Shown here: positions 44,477 to 56,714 of the stretch, in pieces
Layout of the letters: every line of letters starts with the position of its first letter
Position numbering within the stretch: position 1 is the stretch's first letter
Assembly (NCBI GenBank): GCA_949710005.1
Contig: OX453280.1
Span: 16,276,233-16,340,232 of the forward strand
Direction of reading: 5' to 3'
Source: Ricordea florida
Taxonomy: Eukaryota; Cnidaria; Anthozoa; Corallimorpharia; Ricordeidae
Length of the DNA: 64,000 bases
Notes under the pieces: model-generated
Seen by the model: the letters and a program-made list of their open reading frames with translations, nothing else
Told to the model about the DNA's origin: nothing
Database searches by the model: none
Translations under genes and position numbers: made by a program

Positions 44477-46372
44477 GTGGCCAACCAGGATAAGAAACAT
44501 CGTATGGAGGACTTTTCTACTGATTTAAGTGTTAGTACTAACAGGAATGGAGTTAGAGAAGTATTGGGACGGTCAAGAAGTATGTCAACGTTTACTTATA
44601 AATGTGGAGGCGCCTGCCGTGACGTAGACCCATCAAGATTACAATGTAAGAAAGTCATTAAAGGGTTCGAAAAGAGTCACTCATGTAGAAAATGTATTGA
44701 GCGTTATATTATATACAATACACCACAAGCTTTTACAGTGATAAGTTTTCTGTCTATTGATTTCCGAATTTGCCTTGAAGTGAACAAGATTGTGTTGAAG
44801 TAGACATGTTGGAAAAGATAGGCTTACCTGTTTTGCTTACTGTCGTGTGACTCATCGTATTTACATTGTAAAAACAAGAAGTTATAAGCATAAAAACACA
44901 GTTGTATTGCTGTATTAATGATGGCAAGTGTGACTCAGCCTTTTAAGTGCGACCCTGAATATATACGGACTTGCTGTGATCAGTTGTGGTATAGATCATC
45001 AGTTACAAAGTGTGATGATAACAAATACACTAAGTCAGTGCACCAAAAATTCACTAGCTGTATGCATAACTGATAAAACTAGTGTAGAAAATATGGAAAG
45101 GGTTTGGCCAACCTGCCATTCAAGCCTACATGTAAGCAATGGGAAGTTACCAATCTGTTGAAGTTCTGAGTGTTGTCCAATACATGCGTGTATGTTTTAA
45201 GGCTACCAAAATGTGATTTCCTGTGAAACCAGAATGCCTAAATAGAGGTGGAGAATTATCTCTAATGATATCAATGCTCTTAATGTACCACCTGATGTGA
45301 ATTCAGTTGTTAACACTCTACCTACACCTATAAATGAATTATAAGCAATTCCTATCAAATTGAAAAGAAATTTAAGTCACAAGCACCATTAGAAGTTTTA
45401 AAGTGTTAGACCGAGAAAGCGTTGAAACCAGTGAACTGTTTTAAAATGAGCATATAATGATAAGTCGAGGAAAAGTGGCTGAATAATATGTAAATAGCGC
45501 AGCTATAAATGAACACAATGATTGGGAAGAGTTTCTAAACTCCAGGACTAAACAAATAGATGCACCTTATTCCAAGAAATCTATCGAAGAACATGCCAAC
45601 AAAAATGAGCAATTGAAGCTATTATTCAATACTGATTCTAAAAAAGATGATTTTGATGATCGATAGTGTGAAGTCAAGGACTGCCATTCAGGTGTCTTAG
45701 ACACTTTTATTATAAGAACCAGATATCACTGAAAATGTTGAAAAGGTCATTAGTTTTGCTCCAGGTGAAGGAAACAGACCTTGAGTGGTATTTATGGACA
45801 AAGAATCTGAATGCGTATCATTTCCTAGAATTTCCTGTTGACAAATCAGATCTGATAACCAAGAAAGAACAACATCTGTGCATTAGAGTGCAGTATGCAA
45901 ATGGAAAAGATGGAAGAGTCAGTACCTAACATCTTGTACAAATTACAAAAAAATTGCAAATTCATAAGACTGCAAGTATTTCTTTAAGAAAGTGTAACAC
46001 CAAAGGGAAGAAATCTACCACTGATGACCTAAAATCAGATGATAATGTAAATAAACTAATTCAACTTGGTGAAGGATTGAGAGTCTTAAGGATCTTAAGA
46101 TCATCACTAACATACTTTTCAAAAATGCAAGAAAGACTTGTTTGGTATGATTCGTCAGCTGAACAATCCTACATGGTTTTGTTCATTATCAGCTGCAGAA
46201 TCAAGGTGGATATTTCTGTTGAAAACATTGAATAGGCTTGTAGACAACAAAAACTATAATGATGATAAAATTGACAATGTTCAGAAGGACCCTGCTACAT
46301 GTGTTAGTAACTTTGAACACACAGACAGTGAGCAGCAGGATACCAGAACGGCATTTGGTTTCGGATCCATTT
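44477..46372 (+). pseudogene. Helitron Rep N-terminal region, heavily decayed
   Basis: Pieces in several plus-strand frames follow Helitron ORF order: VWPTCHSSLHVSNGKLP near 45100, then DITENVEKVISFAPGEGNRP near 45730. Later come CKKDLFGMIRQLNNPTWFCS, LSAAESRWIFLLKTLNRLVD and QKDPATCVSNFEH (46120-46320), matching the Helitron_like_N domain that precedes the Rep HUH nuclease. The HUH motif and helicase are not in the window: after FEH the sequence becomes unrelated. Frequent stops show it is a fossil. The first frame at 44477 (a Cys-bearing peptide) may or may not belong to it. Confidence 0.65.
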
Positions 46373-46374
46373 AA

Positions 46375-47977
46375 TCCTGTACCCTTATGTTAAGTTATCA
46401 AATCTTTTACCAACTATATGCTTGCCACCTGCCTTATAACTGATGCCTAATGTGGTCGAATAATTGGGGTCATGTACTCATTGTATGTTTATTTCGAAAA
46501 GCTACTCAGCTCCCTGGTCACTTTTATGTTGTGATTATGGATTCTTAAAAATTATCTTCATAGTTCATTCAATCACAACTATGAAAAAACACTTCGTTAA
46601 TTTTAAAATTATTTCTTTTTTCTCTCTTTTGTAAACGTATCCACGAGTTCACCATAGTCTTACTTTGATTTAAAATAGCCGGCAAAACAAATGTTGTACG
46701 ACATCACGCTCGCACAAAAACAGTCACGGGTGCGGGCTATTTCAGCCTCGCCACAATGCTTTACCTAAAGGAGCCAAAAGATCATGTAAATATCTGAAAA
46801 AAAAAATAACAGGCACGGCTTAAAAATGTAAAATGAAAAGAAATGGCATAAAACAGTTGCTCGCAGGAAGAGGCTCGAGGCTCCCAAAAAATAGCTCCGG
46901 CTTACAGGATCGTAAATTAGTTACTCTCTGTGTAAATACAGAGTTCGTATGGGAGTTAAAACGGTGTTTGGTGAAGGCACCTTACGTAGAGCTATCCGCT
47001 CACGAGAGCTTCCACTTTCAGGTACTCCTTAGGCTTGATCCGTTTGAAACCAACTTCTTGTCATTAAATTTCATTGGACTTAAATCCAGTCTATTTTAAA
47101 AACTAGGCGAAACAGTGTGAAGTACAATGTATCCCACACATGTACCCTGTGGGTACCTATTTTTTAACGTGTCACGCCAGTGTTATACTTTAGCGGAGAA
47201 ATGGTTACGCTCCAGCAAATTGCGCTTGCAAGTTTACTTTGCTCTTGGTTATCAAGTACTCGATGTCGTTTTATTGATATTTCGTTCTATTTTTGTTACT
47301 TTCTCATTCGGGGAAGGTGAATGCAAACTTGTCAACTGCAGCAACAAGAGATACAGTGTTTCAAAAATAACTCCAGCAAATTCAATCGCACACAGAAAGT
47401 GTGGCTACTGTTTAGTTCAATTGACAGCTTGTTGGTTATATGATCCGTTTCTATTTTCAAACAACCTAACTGGGACATCCTGTAATGCAATCTTTGCTCT
47501 TGAAATTGTTGAATAAGTGTGACTCAACACTTCTTCATGCATTCTCTTGCTGCTACTGAATTCACATTAACTTGCTCCTCAGTCACTTGGTCTCTGTTTT
47601 CGTATGTGCTTGTTTCTGCTTTGTTATCAACTGGCTTGTGCGGTAAATTGTGATGTGGTTGCTGACAACGCTTACAACGCTTACAACGGGTAGTTTATTG
47701 ACACTGACCAGCGAAATGTCCCTTTCGCAAAGACCATTACATCTTGCAAGGACCTTTCTTTGTCCTACTGACTTACTGTTGAAGTTAGGGAAATGCTCTA
47801 TCATGTGTAAGGATTCACAAGTATAGCATTTCCACTCTGGTATGCATTTCGTGAACCTCTAATAAACGTTTGCTAACAGGGTTCAAACGTCGGTGATGAG
47901 TACTTAGATAGTGTAGAATGATATCTAGAATATTAGCGAATATTAACTATTTAGCTATTTAATATTAACTATTTAAT
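46375..47977. other. no gene seen
   Basis: Non-coding AT-rich sequence with short unrecognised frames, including an 88-codon and a 129-codon frame without motifs. Confidence 0.35.
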
Positions 47978-49498
47978 ACTAGAAATACGACTCCCGCAAA
48001 AACCTCGCGAAGCTAGTTTTTGAAGAAGTCACAATGTTTTCATATTTTATTCTTTATTTTTTTTTATATTATATATTTTATTTTTTATATTAGCGTAATC
48101 CCCATTATTTTATTTCTTATGCTGTGTTTGGTACACAATTAGTGACACCTGGTGCAAATTACAAGATCAGTATACCGCTCAACACAGTGCTTAAAAATTG
48201 ACCTTCATTTAGCTCTTTCACTGCCACTGAGATTGCACCAGAGGGAATAGAAGTAAAATTATTTATTATCTTGACAGGGAATACAGAGTCGATGAAGTAT
48301 CACAATAATATTCACTTAACACAAATTGAAAATGATTGTAAATCTTTTGCAGGTGAAATCTTGAAGAGTTGATATGAATGCTTGTGTTTACCACGGTGTA
48401 AAAACCTGTGTTTTTTTTCTTTAGTTTTATTTTCTTAGTCTCTACTGCTTTGTCTTCTTTGTTGTACATCACTTTTGAACACAATATGTTCTTACACAGA
48501 GGATGAGCTGAACGCTCCAATTATTTTTTGTTTATGTTTTTTTGGTTATAATTGCATGAGATTCATTGTAAGAAGAATCTTCTGATTAGATATTTTATTG
48601 TCTACTGCAGTCATTATTTCATTCCCGGGTAACCACAATTGAGAGCATTATGAATAGTGCATGTTTTAATGTGTGTACTCTTTCCAGTTGCAATGGTACC
48701 CCCAGTGGTAGATAGAAAAATTCCTCTTCCCTCAAAAGAGATGCCATATCAACAAATTGGGGGTAAAACAATTGGATTCTACAAAAGCTTTGAATAAAGG
48801 TTTGGTAATAGTGAGTGCCCACTGTATAGTATGTGGTTGTGCTATTTTTAGGTCATATCATAAAAACAATACATGTAAGAAAGAGTTATTGAAATCTTAA
48901 TATGTTCAAAAAGATTGCTGCACTACGTACTCCTGTAAAAAAATAATGTGAAATCAACATCAATCAGTGAAAAGTATATACCACATGAAAGTTTAATTGT
49001 GCTGTTACAGAAACAGGCAAAATATCCATACCCAACCATAGAATAGTACATTATTTTGAATATATGAAAATTTCTATTATAAAAACTGCAGAAGAAAGAT
49101 TTAATATAAGGACGGTATTTCATCGAAAAAGTCATGGCAGCCAGAGGTATTGAACTGTAACCAATGACATATAGTAACGAGAAGAACTATCATTATATTA
49201 TTATCATTATTATTATCATTACTATTATTATTACTGGTATTGATATTATTATTGTTATATTTTTTATGTTAAACATAATATATTTTTATGGGGTGGGATT
49301 CATGTCTTAATATGTTATGTCTAACTTTGCAAATTAAGGCTTGAATTAACATTTCATTTGTGAAAAAAGGGCAGGGGTTCTAGATAGCAATATTATCAGG
49401 GGGGGGGGGTCATTGCACTCTAAGGTAAAACTGACCCATTGTGAAAAGGCTATGAAACTTGTCTCTACACAATATTATTGAAACCTTTCAATCAGAGA

Positions 49499-49590
<92 letters not shown>

Positions 49591-50616
49591 CAAAGAGAAA
49601 TACTACTCAGAATTCAGTAATCACATTTGCTTTATTTTAAAATGATCACATTGATCACTGATAATATTGCAGAACCAGTACTTTATAGTGACACAGGGTA
49701 TACATTCTGTTGAAAATGTTTAACATAACTGCTAGATCAAGAAAATTTACAATATTTTCACTGTTGCAATGATATCAGATCACATCGTTATAAATGATTG
49801 CTATAACAACTGCAACTCTCTGTGTTGGAAATTACTTCAAACTGGAAACGCTATCGTTTTATTATGAAAAATACCTATTTACATTCTCTTGTAATCTGTT
49901 GGTCGTCTTCCGATTCCGGTTTTAGACTAATAGAATTATTTTCCAGAGACATCTCCAATCGTTGAAGTCGTTCTTACTCGGTGTCCCTTCTAAGTCGTTT
50001 TGCTAAATGTAGTACACCAATGTAATCGTTATGTAATCGTTCACTCATGTCCTGTATTTCTATCAATAACACATTCAAATTCAAAACTAACTTGATTGAA
50101 TTCCTGGTCATTTTCCCTGCTGTTTCGTTTGCCTTTTTCTGGAGCGAGCAGTTGTTGTCTTGGCTGCGATTTCTGTTGTTATTCTCCCTGCTGTCGTTTC
50201 TCTATCCCTGCTTTGAGTCGTGCTTTCCTCGTGTTGATTTTCACGGTATTCGAACTTACTCGGCGACGATGTCGGGCTAATATTTCTTGAATATCTTGGA
50301 GATCACCTTGCTGGGATGTACTTCCAGGACGAGTGAAATCGGTTTCCACAAAATTTACATTACTTTCAAAAAGGCATCACCGAATAATGGCGGAAATTCA
50401 GCGTTCTCAAGTGCGTTACTATTGCCAGGTAACCTGGCCTGCGAACGGACACCTTTAAAATATAGATATATATAAACATATATATAAATATATATATATA
50501 CATATATAAAAACTCTCGGCTCGATTTACTCGGGCTTGCGAGCCACGTGGTCTGACCGGAACCGACACGATTAGTAACCTCGCTACGCTCGGCCTTCGGC
50601 CTCGCTTCGCGAGGAA
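47978..50616. mobile_element. 2.6-kb element with 11-bp inverted ends, copy 1
   Basis: Starts ACTAGAAATACGACTCCCGC and ends with a CpG-rich hairpin block. CCTCGCGAAGC at 48003-48013 and its exact complement GCTTCGCGAGG at 50604-50614 bracket it. It contains a TTA microsatellite (49186-49262) and a long (TA)n (49507-49588). Copy 2 at 50798-53787 is homologous along almost its whole length. Coding capacity is minimal. Confidence 0.7.
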
Positions 50617-50672
50617 TTAACTATTTCACCTTGGAGATTTTAAATACAAAATCAAAAGAACCCAGAACCTTC

Positions 50673-50795
50673 GTGTTATCGGGTGCAATGCGCATGCTCA
50701 TTTCACTAAGTTATGGAGCTATATAACTCTCCAAATGCAAACTGTTTACGTTTTAGCTGTTTGTAGGACTTGTAGAGCATTGCACCCTGTAACAC
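50673..50795. repeat. 123-bp inverted-repeat element between the tandem copies
   Basis: GTGTTATCGGGTGCAATGC at 50673 and GCATTGCACCCTGTAACAC at 50777 are inverted complements with two mismatches. A small MITE or hairpin in the spacer between the two large repeats. Confidence 0.55.
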
Positions 50796-50797
50796 CA

Positions 50798-53609
50798 ACT
50801 AGAAATACGACTCCCGCAAAAACCTCGCGAAGCTAGTTTTTGAAGAAGTCACAATGCTTTTATATTTTATTTTATATTTTTTATATCAGCGTAATCCCCA
50901 TTATTTTATTTGTTATGCTATGTTTGGTACAAAATTAGTGACACCTGGTGAAAATTACATGATCAGTATACCGGTCAACACAGTGCTTAAAAATTGACCT
51001 TCATTTAGTTCTTTCACTGCCACTGAGATTGCACCAGAGGGAATAGAAGTAAAATTATTTATTATCTTCACAGGGAATACAGAGTCGATGAATTACCACA
51101 ATAATATTCACTTAACACAAATTGAAAATGATTGTAAATCTTTTGCAGGTGAAATCTTGAAGAGTTGATATGAATGCTTGTGTTTACCATGGTGTAAAAA
51201 CCTGTTTTTTTTTAGTTTTATTTTCTTAGTCTCTACTGCTTTGTCTCCTTTGTTGTACATCCCTTTTAAACACAATATGTTCTTACACTGAGGATGAGTT
51301 GAATGCTCCAATTATTTTTTGTTTATGTTTTTTGGTTATAATTGGATGAGGTTCATTGTAAGAAGAATCTTCTGATTAGATATTTTATTGTCTACTGCAG
51401 TCATTATTTCATTCCTAGGTAACCACAATTGACAGCATTATGAATAGTGCATGTTTCAATTTGTGCACTCTCTTCAGTTGCAATGGTACTCTCAGTGGTA
51501 GATAAGAAAATTCCTCTTCCCTCAAAAGAGATGCCATATCAACAGAAGTGTGAGATACAATGTCATTACATAAAAAATGGGGATAAAACAATTGGATTCT
51601 ACAACAACTTTGAATAAAGGTTTGGTAATAGTGAGTGCCGACTGTATAGTATGTGGTTGTTCTATTTTTAGGTCATATCATAAAAACAATACATGAAATA
51701 AAGAGTTATTGAAATCTTAATATGTTGAAAAAGATTGCTGCACTACGTACTCCTGTAAAAAAATAATGTGAAATCAACATCAATCAGTTAAAAGTATATA
51801 CCACATGAAAGTTTAATTGTGCTGTTACAGAAACAGGCAAAATATCCATACCCAACAAGAGAAGGTTATATTATTTTGAATATATGCAAATTTCTATTAT
51901 AAAAACTGCAGAAGAAAGATTTAATATAAGGATGGCATTTCATCGAAAAAGTCATGGCAGCCAGAGGTATTGAACTGTAACCAATGACATATAGTAATGA
52001 GAAGCACTATCATTATATTATTATCATTATTATTATCATTACTATTATTATTACTGGTATTGATATTATTATTATTACTATTGTTATATTTTTTACGTTT
52101 AACATAATATATTTTTATGGGGTGGGATGCATGCCCTAACCTTTGTAAAGGTATTGTTACTCTATTACTGCAAGCAACACAAAAATCTTCTTAATAGGCT
52201 TTCCATCAGAGGTGGTAGTAATCAAAACAGCTCCAAACAATACCATTTCTTCTTAAAGGCTTGAAATCTAGTGCGGTCATTTGTCTATAAAGTTTGTGTG
52301 GAAAATCATTATTGAAAGGATAGGGCATTTAGAAAACTTGAAACACTTGTTACTACATACAGCACACTTGCAATGAATATATGAGAAAGATCATAAACAT
52401 TTTGGCATTACAAAATTTATTTTCTTCTTTATATAGTTTTTCCGATGTAAAATGTTAACTGTATGTTGCGGTTGTTATTAAATATTGATATTTGACATCA
52501 TAAAAATGAAGTAAACAACAGAAAGTAACAAGGTTAATATGTTAATTAAGGCTTGAATTAACATTTTATTTGTGGGAAATGGCCAGGTTGCAATATTATC
52601 AGGGGGGGGGGGTCATTGAACTCTAAGGTAAAACTGACCCATTGTGAAAAGGCTATGAAACTTGTTGTCTATACGTAATATTATTGAAACCTTTCAATCA
52701 GAGAATACATACATATATATAGCAAAGAGAAATACTACTCAGAAGTAAGTTATAACATTTGCTTTATTTTCAATTGATCGCATTCATCACTGATGATATT
52801 GCAGAACCAGTACTTTATAGTGACACTGGGTATATATTCTGTTGAAAATGCTAAACATAGCTGCTAGATCAAGAAAATTTACAATATTTTCACTGTTGCA
52901 ATGATATCAGATCACATCGTTGTAAATGATTGTTATAACAACTGCAACTCTCTGTGTTGGGAATTTCTTCAAAATGGAAACGCTATCGCTTTATTATGAA
53001 AAATAGCTACTTACATTCTGTTGTAATCTGTTGGTCGTCTTCCTATTCCGTTTTTAGACTAATATAATTATTTTCCAGAGACATCTCCAATCGTTGTAGT
53101 TGTTTCTACTCGGTTTCCCTTCTAAGCCGTTTTGCTAAATTTAGTACGCTAATATATTTCATTATGTAATCGTTCACTCCTGTTCTGTATTTCTATCAAT
53201 AACACATTCAAATTCAAAACTAACTTGGTTGAATTCCTGGTCCTTTTCCCTGCTGTTTCGTTTGCCTTTTTCTAGAGCGAGCAGTTTTTGTCTTTGCTGC
53301 GATGACGGATGTCTGTTGTTATTCGCCCTGCTGTCGTACTCTTTCCCTGCTTTGAGTCGTGCTTTCCTTGTGTTGATTTTCACGGTGTTCGAACTTACTC
53401 GGCGACGATCTCGGGCTACTCTTTCTTGAATATCTCGGAGATCATCTTGCTGGGATACACTTCCAGGACGAGTGAAATCCGTTTCCACAAAATTTACATT
53501 TCTTTCAAAAAGGCATCACCGCATTCGAAATGGCGGAAATTCAGGAGTTCTCAAATACGCTACTATTGCCAGGTAACCTGGCCTGCGAACGGACACCTTT
53601 AAAATATAG

Positions 53610-53676
<67 letters not shown>

Positions 53677-53787
53677 TAAAAACTCTCGGCTCGATTTACT
53701 CGGGCTTGCGAGCCACGTGGTCTGACCGGAAGCGACACGATTAGTAACCTCGCTACGCTCGGCCTTCGGCCTCGCTTCGCGAGGAAT
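50798..53787. mobile_element. 3.0-kb element with 11-bp inverted ends, copy 2
   Basis: Homologue of copy 1, with CCTCGCGAAGC at 50823 and GCTTCGCGAGG ending at 53784. It has about 400 bp (roughly 52137-52545) absent from copy 1 and lacks copy 1's long internal (TA)n, but has TA/TG tracts at 53608-53672. Confidence 0.7.
53174..53520 (-). CDS. basic coiled-coil-like ORF in copy 2, unrecognised
   Basis: The minus-strand frame reads NVNFVETDFTRPGSVSQQDD, then LRDIQERVARDRRRVSS, TVKINTRKARLKAGKEYDS and LLALEKGKRNSREKDQEFNQ, ending TEQE. The middle is Lys/Arg-rich and helical. Copy 1 (around 50060-50390) keeps the first half with small changes (DDL to GDL, RVAR to ILAR) but has a stop after RLKAGI. 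That most differences still read through in frame hints at past coding use, perhaps as an exon since no ATG is seen. Function unknown. Confidence 0.3.
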
Positions 53788-54104
53788 AAACGCATTTTCA
53801 AGGGCAATTAAAAACTTGTGTTTATGCCTGTGATTCAAGTTCTTGACAGAAGGCTGCCTGGTTGCCTTAAGCTCAAGAATTTTCTTGAACTGTCGAGAAG
53901 TGCGCATTTAGTTGGGGCCATGTTGGTGTGCCAAACTTAAGGTGGGCTAGGAGCAAAGTCAGCCAGGTCAGACAAATTGCTATAATCGAATGACATTCCT
54001 TGAATAGAGCATTTTGTTATTCGTTTTTGTCACAATAAAGAGATAACAGACAAGACTCTCAAGACCAGTTCGATTGTGCACGTGACACATGCTCATTCCC
54101 ACAG

Positions 54105-54668
54105 AAAATCAAGGGCTCCTTCGAGCTGCCTCATGGTCTGTGGTAATTATTCCATGAAGTGCTGTCCTTTCCCCAGACCACAAAGCGTTCATTCCGAATA
54201 GTTCGTTTTGTGCACTCTTGCTACGACTGATCGATTACTCGTCGTCCAAATTGGAGACATCGTCACTTTTAAGACTTTAAAACCCATTTCTTTGCCCTCA
54301 AGCATTCTTAAACACATTTCCTGTTCGTTCGCGAGATCCTCAAAAGTGTATTTTGATCAAAGATGAAGCGAAAGGAACGAAACTGAACCCGCCTTGACAA
54401 TCTGCGTCAGGCTCCACACAACAGACGCCATTTTTGTAAACATGTGCTGCCGCTTTGTCTCACCCCCTCCCCCCACATATGTGAACATAAAACAATTGCA
54501 CGACTTTGTGGACAAAACCAAACCTAGTAGGGGAGATAGGGGAGAACCTGTTTAATTCACATTTAGTGCGGATTTAATGCATAAATTAATTGTCTAACGG
54601 GAATGGAGTTACAAATCCAACCATTACAATACCTCATGGTATGACATACATACCATGAGGTAAAAATG
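54105..54668 (+). repeat. ~565-bp dispersed repeat, copy 1, ending in a hairpin
   Basis: Starts near AAAATCAAGGGCTCCTTCGA and ends with a perfect hairpin with 14-bp arms, TACCTCATGGTATG/CATACCATGAGGTA, at 54630-54662. A direct copy is at 61253-61824. Non-coding. Confidence 0.75.
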
Positions 54669-55082
54669 GATGTTTCTTCGGTTTAAAATACAATAGCCAG
54701 ATAGTATTTCCAATATTCTGTTGACACTGTCTGAATTATTTGTCTATGTACACGATTCTTGTGCCAGTTTACATGAGGTGTGCCCAGGTCTGATAAATCT
54801 CAGATGCAGCAGCTTTCACACGATATGGTTAATCACAAAGTATAGTCACAATTTCTCATTACCAGTACCGCGCGCTCCTTTACTGAGCCCGAGAAAACAC
54901 GACAATCCGGAGAACGTTTGCACTTTGAATTCTCCTGACACATGTGTTTTTTTTTCATCAAAATGATTTTGTACATATTAAAGCAATTAGCCTTTCGGTC
55001 TCCTTGGATATTGTTGATGATTTAGTAAATAGACCCCTTCCGGCGGCTGGTATATTGGAGGATAATGCCCGCGGTTGAGAGA
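54669..55082. other. no gene seen
   Basis: No recognisable feature before the AAT microsatellite. Confidence 0.4.
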
Positions 55083-55084
55083 TG

Positions 55085-55143
<59 letters not shown>
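55083..55143 (+). repeat. (AAT)n microsatellite
   Basis: About 20 pure ATA/AAT triplets. Poly-Asn or poly-Ile frames across it are artefacts. Confidence 0.9.
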
Positions 55144-55712
55144 CAGTTGGCCGAGAAACGAAGCTTCGAGGGCATATGTGAAATGTTTACTGTTTTCGAA
55201 GAAAATACTGTTAAGTGCTTCAGTGGAGGATTCTTTGGACATCTTCGGCAATGGTCGGACCTCTTCATTAGTCTTCGAAAATCTTCGACAATCTTCGGGG
55301 ATAGTCGGCAGACTTCGGAAATCTTCTGAAATAATCCGGAATTGTAGTAAAATGCCCCAAAACCCCTTGATATACTAAGCAAAATAATGTTGGTCTTTTT
55401 TGAGCCGTTTTTGCTTTTTTCTGAAAAAAAAACTACTGTTTCATAGAATTTTTTAATGTTAGTGTTAAAATGTCTAAAATTTAACCGTTTCATGTTACAA
55501 AGCCAAAAAATAAAGTGTTTCAACACGTTATTTTTGAAAGTGTTATCGACGTACCCCCATTCAGACCCCCATTATCACCAGTCTTACACGAGTACAAAAA
55601 CCCGTCTTTCTTAAGTTATGTGTGTTTTCATCTTCTGCCTTTATACCTTCGTTAAAGAAAATTTTGCAACCATTGTCATTAGCTGAGTAACAGTCCTTTC
55701 GAACCTGTCCAA
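55144..55712. other. 3' flank of the GPCR gene, no other gene seen
   Basis: Degenerate ATCTTCGGxAAT/ACTTCGG-like words at 55230-55330 form an imperfect local repeat. Nothing codes convincingly. Confidence 0.4.
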
Positions 55713-56714
55713 TTACACTTCACTCTCAAATTGATTTTCGTGATGCATATTTTCCTGTCCTCCCAGAAGTTGGTTCCTGCTTTTGCTTGGCACAAAAGGA
55801 GAACTCTGAGTTTCACCGATGCTACGAAACGAGGATCTCGACCTTCTCCTGCTAACCCACGGTCGCTTTCCACTCAAAATCCTTTCAAAAGCCTTCCGGA
55901 AATCAGGCTTCATGAAGGAGTAGAGAATGGGATTGACCAGGGATCCAGCCACCACACAGAATGGTGAAATTTCCAAAAGAAGTTCCGGCACAAGTAGAAG
56001 ATGCCCAAAAGCCGACGCGGCAGTGTAAAACAAGGTTGGGAAATAGCTGAGTACAAACATAAGTGATGCAATGGCAAAAACTCTGGCAACCTTCGCCTCA
56101 GAGGAAATCCTTCTTGTGCCGTTCTGCCGTACCTCAGATTTGGTGTTGTGAGATGAGATGCTGAGCTCTCGTTCCCGCCGCACACATTGCTTCACTAAAC
56201 GGAAAATTCTGGCATTTGCGTAGACGATTAAAATGTACGGGAAGATTATACAAACAACGAGAACAACGCAGATGTAAATTCTTGTATTAAGGACTGTGAT
56301 GTTTGCTTTCCAAGTAAGTGGTACACATGCAATTATTAGGGACCAAGCCCAAATGGCGGGGACCAGGATTTTAAAAACTTTTGACACCGTTTCTGAATAT
56401 GAGAAAGGACGCAGAATTGCCAAATATCGATCATAGGTGACTGCGCAGAGATTAGCTGCTCCGGCAATGAGTACAATGGCGTAGAGAACATTCAGTGTAG
56501 CGCGTGACCAATCGTGTAACTCGATATTATACTGTACAAGAACCGCCAAGCCAGTCAAGATGTCGGAAATCGCTAAGGAAACCACGAAGCCATTGGTATA
56601 ACTTCTCATTGACTTAACTTTGTGCACCAATAGACAGACAAGTGTGTTTGCCACGACAGCGCATCCAGATAAAATACTGAGTGGTATAACAACTTTGGTG
56701 GGATAGTTATCCAT
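55713..56714 (-). CDS. rhodopsin-class (class A) GPCR, orphan
   Basis: A single-exon 333-aa plasma-membrane receptor starting MDNYPTKVVIPLSILSG, with a very short extracellular N-terminus. Seven hydrophobic segments are visible. Landmarks are N in VVANTLV (TM1), D in LAISD (TM2), YDRYLAI at the end of TM3, a basic third loop (VRRERELSISSHNTKSEVRQ), SYFP in TM6 where CWxP is usual, and NPILYSF in TM7. A basic helix-8/tail (RKAFERILSGKRPWVSRRRS) follows. The Cys at the top of TM3 that normally bonds to loop 2 is absent (Arg by my count), and loop 2 shows no matching Cys. Cnidarians have large families of such intronless receptors. Ligand unknown; coupling through the DRY motif is expected from the class. 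Confidence 0.9.
   Translation of the reverse strand: MDNYPTKVVIPLSILSGCAVVANTLVCLLVHKVKSMRSYTNGFVVSLAISDILTGLAVLVQYNIELHDWSRATLNVLYAIVLIAGAANLCAVTYDRYLAILRPFSYSETVSKVFKILVPAIWAWSLIIACVPLTWKANITVLNTRIYICVVLVVCIIFPYILIVYANARIFRLVKQCVRRERELSISSHNTKSEVRQNGTRRISSEAKVARVFAIASLMFVLSYFPTLFYTAASAFGHLLLVPELLLEISPFCVVAGSLVNPILYSFMKPDFRKAFERILSGKRPWVSRRRSRSSFRSIGETQSSPFVPSKSRNQLLGGQENMHHENQFESEV

Noticed and set aside
46833-47516. 88- and 129-codon plus-strand frames
   Set aside because: No recognisable motifs, no splice signals, ordinary AT-rich composition.
54630-54662. Bacterial-type terminator
   Set aside because: A strong hairpin is present but without a U-tract and in eukaryotic sequence; it is the end of a dispersed repeat.
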